Shown: in pieces, positions 1 to 5,241 of the stretch | How positions within the stretch are numbered: position 1 is the stretch's first letter | How the letters are laid out: the number at the start of each line of letters is the position of its first letter | Assembly (NCBI GenBank): GCA_946061495.1 | Contig: CAMGSV010000057.1 | Location: 1 to 12,194, forward strand | Reading direction: 5' to 3' | Length of the DNA stretch: 12,194 nucleotides | DNA from: an uncultured Spirochaetales bacterium | GTDB lineage: Bacteria; Spirochaetota; Spirochaetia; Treponematales; Treponemataceae | Position numbers and translations under genes: made by a program | Notes under the pieces: model-generated | The model's input: the letters and a program-made list of their open reading frames with translations, nothing else | What the model was told of the DNA's origin: nothing | Databases searched by the model: none

Positions 1-119
1 GGGAGCCGCCAATTCAATCACTTCCTTGCAGAACTGGCCACAGGCCAGATTTGTTTCGCAGCTAATGCTGCGCACGGCTTTGGGATTGTTACAAGTTTTC
101 GATCTTGCTCCGCATAATC

Positions 120-157
120 TTACAGTGTGTAAGAGGGCAATTTTACAGTGTGCAAGA
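120..157. repeat. two 15-bp direct repeats with dyad symmetry, operator-like
   Basis: TTACAGTGTGTAAGA (120-134) and TTACAGTGTGCAAGA (143-157) differ at one base and start 23 bp apart, about two helical turns. The first copy sits in a perfect palindrome, CTTACA-GTG-TGTAAG (119-133); in the second copy one base change weakens the dyad. Such an arrangement is typical of a repressor or activator site bound by two dimers. Which gene it would control is unknown, since no start codon with a good ribosome binding site lies close by. Confidence 0.4.
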
Positions 158-302
158 AAGGAACATTCTCATCGGTGATTATGAAAAATCCCCTCCAAAG
201 GTCAAAACCTTCCTCCTTGTGATTATTCGATGAGTTTTCATGTTAATTGGACAGCAATGATATTCCTACCACAAAAGGAATCTTTTGTCTTTAAAATAGT
301 CA

Positions 303-329
303 GGGCTATCCGTTCTTTCTGGACAGCCC
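303..329 (-). terminator. probable terminator of the Na/Pi cotransporter gene
   Basis: GGGCTATCC (303-311) and GGACAGCCC (321-329) form a 9-bp stem with one G-U pair and a 9-nt loop, starting 23 nt after the cotransporter stop codon. Read on the minus strand, the stem is followed by TGACTATTTT, an interrupted U tract. The stem is good and the tail is mediocre, so termination may be partial. Confidence 0.55.
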
Positions 330-352
330 CTTGGTTACTTGTGCAAACCCCG

Positions 353-2014
353 TTATTTTGTCAGGTACAGGGCCTCGGAAATGTTGAATGCCTTGTCGCC
401 AATCTTTTCCAGCTGGCGCACCAGGTCGATGTACAGCAGCTCAGACTTGACGTCGGCGCCGCTTTCCAGCCGCTTGCGGGCAATCTTTTTCAGGTTCTTG
501 CGGAACTGGTCGATCTGGTCCTCAATGGTCTGGGCTTCCGCCAGCTTCTCCTTTGTCAGGTGCTGGTTTGCATTTTCCCGGATGAACAGGACGAAACGGT
601 TCACCAGTTCGATGTAGGGGTCCAGACGGTCCAGATCCTCCTGGGCAAAGGTCATCTTCTTCTCCACGCTGCGTCCCAGCAGGATGGAGACGCTGTGGCA
701 ATCGTCGGTCATATCCTCCAGCTGGGCCACCACCTCCAGCATCTGGGACACATTGTTCCGCTGGTTGTCCGTCAGGGGCAGGTCCAGGCAGCGCACCAGG
801 TAGTGGGAGAGCTCCTGGTGCATCTGGTCGGCGTACTCCTCGTCCCGAATCTGGGCCGTCTTGAACTCCTGGGTGGCCGCCATGGAACGGTCGGCAAAGG
901 AGCTCCTGATGCGCTGGAACATTCTGGTGACAATCTCGGACATATCCAGTATTTCCTTCTCCGCCAAGAGGATGGCTCCTGCCGCATGCTCGGTCTTGCC
1001 GGGCTGTGGCATCTCCAGATGGTAGGTGTCCGGGGTCTCGTCCGCCTTTGGCCTGATGAGCCGCTCCGTAAGGGCTGCAATCTGGTTCACAAAGGGCAGG
1101 AAGATGATGGTGTTGGTGAGGTTGAACACGGTGTGGAGCATGGCGATGTGGTTGGTGATGGTGTTCTGGTCGATGGGACCGGGAATCAGCAGGTCTACTA
1201 GGGCCAGCAGGGGCCGGAAGAAGATGACCGCCAGGATGGTTCCCGACACATTGAACAGCACGTGGACTAGGGCGGCCCGTCGGGCGTTCACCTTGGTGCC
1301 GATGGAGGCAATCACCGCATCGATGGTGGTGCCGATGTTGCTGCCCAGCACCATGGCTGCCGCAAACTCCCAGGGCAGCAGGCCATTGTAGGACATGGTG
1401 AGGATGATGGCGGTGGCGGCGCTGGAGGAGTGGATGACGACGGTGAGAACGATGCCGGCGATAATGCCCAGGAAGCGGCTCAGGGCGCCCTTGTGGGTAA
1501 ATTCCGCCAGGAAGGCCATGTTCTGCGCATCCACGGCGGGCATGATGGAGGACAGCATGTCCAGTCCCAGGAAGAGGAGGCCGAAGCCCATGAGGGCCTC
1601 GCCGATGGACTCCTTCCGCAGCTTCTTGTAGGACACCAGCAGGAATCCGATGCCGAACATGGGCACGGCAAAGGCAGAGATGTTGAATTTGAATCCGAAC
1701 AGGGACACGATCCAGGCGGTGATGGTGGTGCCGATGTTTGCTCCGAAGATGACGCCAACCGACTGCTTCAGGGTCAAAAGCCCGGCGTTCACAAAGGACA
1801 CCACCATGACGGTGGTGGCGCTGGAGGACTGGATGATCATGGTGATGAAAAGTCCTGTCAGGACTGCCAGGACACGGTTTCCGGTCATGAGGCCGAGGAT
1901 GCGCTGGAGCCCCTCACCGGCGCTTTTCTGGATGCCGTCGCTCATCATCTTCATGCCGTAGAGGAGGAACCCCAGGCTACCGACGAGCTGAAACAAAAAG
2001 GATATGATATTCAT
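353..2014 (-). CDS. Na+/phosphate cotransporter family protein with PhoU-like domain
   Basis: This 553-aa inner-membrane protein has the layout of the NptA/YjbB type of Na/Pi-cotransporter II relatives, which move inorganic phosphate coupled to sodium. The two inverted family repeats are clear: QSSSATT (62-68) with GANIGTT (91-97), then HSSSAAT (195-201) with GSNIGTT (224-230). Hydrophobic segments fill residues 1-320. Residues about 345-553 form a charged, helical PhoU-like cytoplasmic domain (for example LEDMTDDCHS and LVRQLEKIGDKAFNIS), normally linked to phosphate sensing. The length is normal for the two-domain form. The ATG at 2014 is preceded by AAGGTAGGG, and a good promoter lies at 2048-2076, so it looks monocistronic. 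No pst or pho genes are beside it. The family call is secure; transport direction (uptake or export) cannot be read from sequence. Confidence 0.95.
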   Translation of the reverse strand: MNIISFLFQLVGSLGFLLYGMKMMSDGIQKSAGEGLQRILGLMTGNRVLAVLTGLFITMIIQSSSATTVMVVSFVNAGLLTLKQSVGVIFGANIGTTITAWIVSLFGFKFNISAFAVPMFGIGFLLVSYKKLRKESIGEALMGFGLLFLGLDMLSSIMPAVDAQNMAFLAEFTHKGALSRFLGIIAGIVLTVVIHSSSAATAIILTMSYNGLLPWEFAAAMVLGSNIGTTIDAVIASIGTKVNARRAALVHVLFNVSGTILAVIFFRPLLALVDLLIPGPIDQNTITNHIAMLHTVFNLTNTIIFLPFVNQIAALTERLIRPKADETPDTYHLEMPQPGKTEHAAGAILLAEKEILDMSEIVTRMFQRIRSSFADRSMAATQEFKTAQIRDEEYADQMHQELSHYLVRCLDLPLTDNQRNNVSQMLEVVAQLEDMTDDCHSVSILLGRSVEKKMTFAQEDLDRLDPYIELVNRFVLFIRENANQHLTKEKLAEAQTIEDQIDQFRKNLKKIARKRLESGADVKSELLYIDLVRQLEKIGDKAFNISEALYLTK

Positions 2015-2047
2015 AGCCCTACCTTACAAAATGTTTTTTTTCTGTAC

Positions 2048-2076
2048 AATATACTTTCCCATGAGTTTTCCGTTAA
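2048..2076 (-). promoter_or_regulatory. sigma70-type promoter of the Na/Pi cotransporter gene
   Basis: On the minus strand TTAACG (2071-2076, 4 of 6 to consensus) is followed after 17 bp by TATATT (2048-2053, 5 of 6). Transcription would begin near 2041, giving a leader of about 27 nt before the ATG at 2014. It lies just downstream of the terminator of the preceding gene, which supports independent transcription. Confidence 0.6.
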
Positions 2077-2092
2077 AAAACAGGGGAAAAAT

Positions 2093-2132
2093 GGTTCCAC
2101 CTGAGGAATAGGAGGCAAACTCAAGTGGAACC
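2093..2132 (-). terminator. rho-independent terminator of the GltD-like gene
   Basis: GGTTCCACCTGAG (2093-2105) and CTCAAGTGGAACC (2120-2132) form a 13-bp stem with one G-U pair on the minus-strand RNA and a 14-nt loop. The stem begins 25 nt after the TAA of the oxidoreductase gene. On the minus strand it is followed at once by ATTTTT (2092-2087). It separates the two minus-strand genes. Confidence 0.8.
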
Positions 2133-2157
2133 CAGTGTATTCTATCAAACGGCGGGG

Positions 2158-3405
2158 TTAGGAGGCAGCCCCTTCTGCGGGCTTCAGGGGGCGTCCCTGG
2201 AGGTAGGCGTCCATGGCCTCCACTGCCTTCTTTGCAGTTGCAGCGGCCCGTACTACCGTGTTGCTGCCCAGCACCACGTCTCCGGCACCAAAGATGCCCT
2301 CCTTGGAGGACTGGAAGAATTCGTCCACCTTCAGCAGGCCGTTCTCCGTCACCACCAGTCCAGCAGTGGTCTGGGCCAGCTTGTTCTTGGGCATCTGGCT
2401 TACGGCGATGACGGTGGAGTCGCTTTCCACCTGGATCAGCTCCTCCTTGTGGCCGATGACCTTGTCGTTCTCGTCGAAGATGCTCTCCTGGAACACCGGC
2501 CCCTTCTCGTTGATGGAGACTACCTGCATGCCGTACATGAACTGGGCGCCGTCCAGCTTGGCGTACTCCACCTCGTGGTCGCTGGCGGCCACCCGCTTGG
2601 CTCGGGCGTACAGGGTCACCTGCTCCACCCCGTGGCGGAAGGCGGTACGGGCCACGTCCATGGCCACGTTTCCCATGCCCAGGACGGACAGTGACTTGCC
2701 CAGCTTGTGGCTGGCGGGATTCAGCAGGTAGTCGATGCCGAAGTGGACGTTGCTCAGGCTCTCTCCCTGGATGCCCAGCTTCTTGGGTCGCCACACGCCG
2801 GTTCCGATGAAGATGGCCTTGTAGCCGTCCCGGAACAGGTCGTCAATCTCCAATGCCCCGCCGATGGTGGCGTCGGTGCGGATCTGGATGCCCATGGCCA
2901 GCAGTTTGTCCTCGTAGCGGTCCATCATGGAGCGGGGCAGGCGGAAGTCGGGGATGCCGTACCGCAGCACGCCGCCAATCTTGTTCTTTGCCTCGAAGAT
3001 GGTCACCAGATAGCCCTTCTGCCGCAGCAGGATGGCGGCGGAGATGCCGGCGGGGCCACCACCGATGACCGCCACCTTGATTCCGTTCAGCTCCACCATG
3101 GGAAGCTCCATGCGGTCCAGGCAGGCGTCGGAGATATAGCGCTCGATGTTGGAGAAGCGGATGGGCGCCTCCTTGCGGTTCAGGATGCAGTGGCCCTCGC
3201 ACTGGCTGGCATGGTCGCAGACAATGGAGCAGAACAGGGACATGGGGTTGTTCTGGAACAGCATCTGCCCCGCCTCCCGAATCTTGTTCTCCTTGAACAG
3301 GGAGATGACCTGGGGAATGGGTGTGTTGATGGGGCAGCCCTGCATGCACAGGGGTTTCTTGCAGTTGAGGCAGCGGTTCGCCTCGGTGGAAATATACAAA
3401 GCCAT
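2158..3405 (-). CDS. GltD-like NAD(P)H-dependent FAD/Fe-S oxidoreductase, stand-alone
   Basis: This 415-aa cytoplasmic flavoprotein belongs to the glutamate synthase small subunit (GltD)/NfnL family, which passes electrons between NAD(P)H, FAD and [4Fe-4S] clusters. Two Cys sets are complete: C12, C15, C20 and C24 (CLNCKKPLCMQGCP), then C59, C63, C69 and C73 (CSIVCDHASQCEGHC). The FAD-binding GGGPAG is at 115-120, the NAD(P)-binding GMGNVAMD at 243-250 and the C-terminal FAD-contacting GAGD at 373-376. The frame is open upstream to 3585, but ATG 3405 is chosen because GGAGGT lies 5 nt before it and the upstream 60 residues do not look like protein of this family. No large glutamate synthase subunit or other partner is adjacent, so the real electron acceptor is unknown. 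It ends in a strong terminator and looks monocistronic. Confidence 0.93.
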   Translation of the reverse strand: MALYISTEANRCLNCKKPLCMQGCPINTPIPQVISLFKENKIREAGQMLFQNNPMSLFCSIVCDHASQCEGHCILNRKEAPIRFSNIERYISDACLDRMELPMVELNGIKVAVIGGGPAGISAAILLRQKGYLVTIFEAKNKIGGVLRYGIPDFRLPRSMMDRYEDKLLAMGIQIRTDATIGGALEIDDLFRDGYKAIFIGTGVWRPKKLGIQGESLSNVHFGIDYLLNPASHKLGKSLSVLGMGNVAMDVARTAFRHGVEQVTLYARAKRVAASDHEVEYAKLDGAQFMYGMQVVSINEKGPVFQESIFDENDKVIGHKEELIQVESDSTVIAVSQMPKNKLAQTTAGLVVTENGLLKVDEFFQSSKEGIFGAGDVVLGSNTVVRAAATAKKAVEAMDAYLQGRPLKPAEGAAS

Positions 3406-3410
3406 GAATG

Positions 3411-3416
3411 ACCTCC
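3411..3416 (-). promoter_or_regulatory. ribosome binding site fixing the GltD-like start
   Basis: GGAGGT on the minus strand lies 5 nt before the ATG at 3405. This places the start at MALYISTEANRC rather than 60 codons upstream, where no such site is seen. Confidence 0.85.
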
Positions 3417-3437
3417 AAATAATCAAAGTGAGGAAGT

Positions 3438-3452
3438 GTGCATCTAGTGCAC
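3438..3452. repeat. small palindrome in the leader of the GltD-like gene
   Basis: GTGCA-TCTAG-TGCAC is a perfect 5-bp inverted repeat around a CTAG core. It lies between the candidate -10 box (3461-3466) and the ribosome binding site (3411-3416), so it would sit at or just after the transcription start. It could be an operator or only a short hairpin. Confidence 0.35.
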
Positions 3453-3460
3453 CTTCTTTC

Positions 3461-3491
3461 AGTATAGTACGATATAATGCGGTTTTGTACA
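3461..3491 (-). promoter_or_regulatory. candidate promoter of the GltD-like gene
   Basis: On the minus strand TATACT (3461-3466, 5 of 6 to the -10 consensus) is preceded after 19 bp by TGTACA (3486-3491). The spacer is longer than ideal and the -35 is weak, so only the -10 box is reasonably supported. The leader would be about 50 nt. Confidence 0.3.
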
Positions 3492-3538
3492 ATGAATTTT
3501 GGGAAAAAATTGTAATGAGTACAAATTGAGTAGGAGCT

Positions 3539-3662
3539 GTTCTGGGGCGGGATGGCAGGTGGAAATACCTCCAGCCTTTTGTCACTGCAACATTTCCACA
3601 GGGAGTAGGGGCAATGCCCCATACATTCCGCCTGTGGAAAGGGTATCACTTCCTGCCAGAAC
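3539..3662. repeat. large nested inverted repeat, possible structured RNA or small repeat element
   Basis: Four complementary pairs are nested. The outermost is GTTCTGG (3539-3545) with CCAGAAC (3656-3662). Next come CAGG (3556-3559) with CCTG (3652-3655), and ATACC (3565-3569) with GGTAT (3642-3646). Inside is a perfect 10-bp pair, TTTCCACAGG (3593-3602) with CCTGTGGAAA (3631-3640). The innermost hairpin is GGGGC-AAT-GCCCC (3608-3620). The unpaired stretches between them are mostly on the left side. No U tract follows on either strand, so it is not a simple terminator. It could be a structured leader, a small RNA or a dispersed palindromic repeat; the sequence alone does not decide. Confidence 0.5.
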
Positions 3663-3722
3663 AAGGTGGCGTTGGCTCCCTTGCAAGAAGAAATTGGATG
3701 GCCAGTTATCTGCTTTCACCTG

Positions 3723-3750
3723 TTGAGTATCCCGCTAAAAAACCGATACT
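3723..3750 (+). promoter_or_regulatory. candidate promoter of the TonB-cluster operon
   Basis: TTGAGT (3723-3728, 4 of 6) is followed after 16 bp by GATACT (3745-3750, 4 of 6). Transcription would start near 3757, about 35 nt before the ATG at 3792. Position is right but the match is moderate. Confidence 0.35.
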
Positions 3751-3781
3751 TTAAAAAACTGTTTGTTATGGATGTCATTCC

Positions 3782-3788
3782 GGGAGGG
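3782..3788 (+). promoter_or_regulatory. ribosome binding site fixing the start at 3792
   Basis: GGGAGGG ends 3 nt before the ATG at 3792. It selects the start that gives a proper signal peptide over the in-frame ATG at 3666, which would place 42 extra residues before the signal sequence. Confidence 0.8.
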
Positions 3789-3791
3789 ATT

Positions 3792-5174
3792 ATGAATAAG
3801 CGGATGGGATTCTGGTGTCTGATGGTGTGGACGGTGGTGGCCGTGGTGCCCTGCTTTGCCCTGTACAACCGGCAGGGGATTCCCGATTCTTCAGAAATTC
3901 GGCAAAAATTGGTGGAGTCCTGGTTCACCGCTCCAGTGGAGGAGGTGCGGGGAAAGGTTCCTGAGCTTCATAGAAACAATGTGGGAACGGTCTTTCAGGT
4001 TCGTTCCGAGGAGAACGGAAGCCAGCTGATGATTGTGGTGGCTCCCCGCCAGAAGATTGCGGTGGACATGTATTCCGGTGGCCAGGTGAGCGCCTCCACG
4101 GTGGATGTGTATCCTGCCACCGCCTCCGGCAGCTGGGTGCTGTACCGGGACATCAAGAGTGGCACTCCTCTGTTCATCCGCTACTATTTTGCCAGTGAGC
4201 CGGAAGTGTACATGCAGATGAATTTCAGCAACCACAAGGTGCTTGCTGACTTCGTGGTGTTCGATGGCTATGCCGCCCGGGGAGTTCCGGTGGGAATGCC
4301 TTTCCAGCGGCTGTACAAGGCATCCTTTCTGGAGGTCTTTGACCTGACGGAAAGCACCCTTCCCTGGAACTATATCAATATCATGCCGGCCCTCTACCAT
4401 CCTATCCTGCAGATGATTGCGGTGGTTCGGGAGAATCTGGACCGGATTACCCCCTTGGAGGATGCCGCCTACAACGAGGATGGAAATGCCGTCTACATTT
4501 CCACCGGCAAGCAGCGGATTGAGTCTCTGGAGATGCGGGAGCAGCAGGGACTGGCCCTGTCCTCCGCCGGCTTCATCAAGTGGATTGTGGATGGACTGGT
4601 GATTCCGGTGGGAGGAAGCTATACACGGCTGGAGCCCCTGATGGCACCCACCGTCCAGTTCCGTCAGGGCAGCTTTGCGGAGACTGTGGGGGAGGAATTC
4701 GCCGTGTCCTTCTCCTTGGACTGGACCAGAAATCTGGCGGCAGCCGTCCTCTCAACCTATTCGGGAAGGAATTTCTACTACAACACCTCCGGCTGCGACG
4801 TGCAGATTGAGCCCTTCTCCGCTGAAATCGATGAATTCGGCAAGCTGTCCAATTCCTTGGGCTACCTGAAGGATACCGGCTACCGCATCAACGCTATCAA
4901 GGGATTGCTCTATGTGCTGGCGGTGACGGAGCCGGGAAAGTTGTACCTTGGTGCTGTACGTCAGAGCCACCGTCCCTCCGTGGATTCTCCTGAGGTGCAG
5001 TTTTTTACCGAATCCGTGGCTATCTTCCCCTATTTCGACACCTCTGGCCGGTTCCAGGTGGTGATTTTTGAGAATGGCACGGAGCTTTCCTTGGAAACCT
5101 TCATGGACCGCTACAAGGACTCCTACGTTCATTTAGTTAGAATTAATGCTTCCGAGCGTTTCTTTCCCCAGTGA
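3792..5174 (+). CDS. secreted protein of unknown function, possible degenerate NlpC/P60-like domain
   Basis: This 460-aa protein is not recognised at family level. Residues 1-23 form a signal peptide (MNKRMGFW, hydrophobic core, cleavage probably after CFA), so it should be periplasmic or surface-located. C21 follows a Pro, which makes a lipoprotein signal unlikely. The middle part (60-160) looks beta-rich. At 257-268, SSAGFIKWIVDG resembles the CSGF nucleophile motif of NlpC/P60-like cysteine peptidases, with Ser at the Cys position. Residues 419-450 (FQVVIFENG, then YVHLVRI) could be the following beta strands, but no clear catalytic His is present. If related, it is probably a pseudo-enzyme. 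It is the first gene of the plus-strand run, 67 bp before the TPR gene, which suggests a role with the barrel/TonB proteins. The coding call is firm; the fold is speculative. Confidence 0.85.
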   Translation: MNKRMGFWCLMVWTVVAVVPCFALYNRQGIPDSSEIRQKLVESWFTAPVEEVRGKVPELHRNNVGTVFQVRSEENGSQLMIVVAPRQKIAVDMYSGGQVSASTVDVYPATASGSWVLYRDIKSGTPLFIRYYFASEPEVYMQMNFSNHKVLADFVVFDGYAARGVPVGMPFQRLYKASFLEVFDLTESTLPWNYINIMPALYHPILQMIAVVRENLDRITPLEDAAYNEDGNAVYISTGKQRIESLEMREQQGLALSSAGFIKWIVDGLVIPVGGSYTRLEPLMAPTVQFRQGSFAETVGEEFAVSFSLDWTRNLAAAVLSTYSGRNFYYNTSGCDVQIEPFSAEIDEFGKLSNSLGYLKDTGYRINAIKGLLYVLAVTEPGKLYLGAVRQSHRPSVDSPEVQFFTESVAIFPYFDTSGRFQVVIFENGTELSLETFMDRYKDSYVHLVRINASERFFPQ

Positions 5175-5193
5175 TGATTGTTTATGGTGCGAG

Positions 5194-5215
5194 GTCGGCT
5201 TTGTGTCGGCCTTGT
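5194..5215 (+). repeat. 11-bp tandem repeat upstream of the TPR gene
   Basis: GTCGGCTTTGT (5194-5204) is followed immediately by GTCGGCCTTGT (5205-5215), with one mismatch. It lies in the 67-bp gap between two genes and is flanked by TATGG and CCATA, which could pair weakly. Its function is unknown and it may be a slippage duplication. Confidence 0.4.
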
Positions 5216-5232
5216 CCATAGCTTGATTCATT

Positions 5233-5236
5233 GAGG
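5233..5236 (+). promoter_or_regulatory. ribosome binding site for the GTG start at 5242
   Basis: GAGG followed by a 5-nt spacer precedes GTG 5242. No ATG in the same frame between this point and the signal peptide has a better site, so the GTG start is accepted. Confidence 0.65.
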
Positions 5237-5241
5237 ATTTT

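Larger units (their letters stand above)
1..352. other. left-edge region without a convincing complete gene
   Basis: No gene can be assigned. Three frames are open at the left edge: plus frame 1 to a TAA at 115-117, plus frame 2 to a TGA at 176-178, and one minus frame from just below the TGA at 169-171 to position 1. The minus frame would encode a Cys-rich peptide including CETNLACGQFC, but it has no in-frame ATG and no ribosome binding site before its first GTG (73-75). Small inverted repeats are visible: CTGGCC/GGCCAG at 34-48 and CGCAGC/GCTGCG at 57-72. A direct-repeat pair lies at 120-157 and a terminator-like hairpin at 303-329. From about 180 to 300 the sequence is AT-rich with stops in all frames. 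It may hold the end or start of a gene lying mostly outside the window. Confidence 0.4.
3406..3791. other. 386-bp divergent intergenic region
   Basis: This stretch lies between the minus-strand oxidoreductase and the plus-strand operon. It holds the oxidoreductase ribosome binding site, candidate -10 and palindrome (3411-3491), and a perfect TATAAT on the plus strand (3473-3478) without a good -35. It also contains a large nested inverted repeat (3539-3662) and a candidate promoter for the plus-strand genes (3723-3750). No coding frame within it has both a plausible start and protein-like composition. Confidence 0.6.

Noticed and set aside
208..221. Strong Shine-Dalgarno-like AAGGAGGAAGG on the minus strand
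   Set aside because: Only an 8-codon frame starting with TTG follows before a stop, so there is no gene for it to serve.
230..1201. Long plus-strand open frame opposite the Na/Pi cotransporter gene
   Set aside because: It lies antisense to a gene with clear family motifs, starts without a ribosome binding site, and its His/Gln/Val/Leu-rich translation is typical of a shadow of GC-biased codons.
2024..2794. Minus-strand frame overlapping the 3' part of the GltD-like gene in another frame
   Set aside because: Arg/Gly/Pro-rich translation without motifs; the family-conserved frame is the one at 2158-3405.
2707..3411. Plus-strand frame opposite the GltD-like gene
   Set aside because: Antisense to a complete Fe-S flavoprotein gene; composition and lack of a start signal mark it as a shadow.
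3473..3478. Perfect TATAAT on the plus strand as the operon promoter
   Set aside because: No acceptable -35 at 16-18 bp upstream, and it would give a leader over 300 nt long; the site at 3723-3750 is better placed.
3792..3860. Lipoprotein signal on the 460-aa protein (C21)
   Set aside because: The residue before the Cys is Pro and the hydrophobic core ends in a normal signal peptidase I site, CFA.
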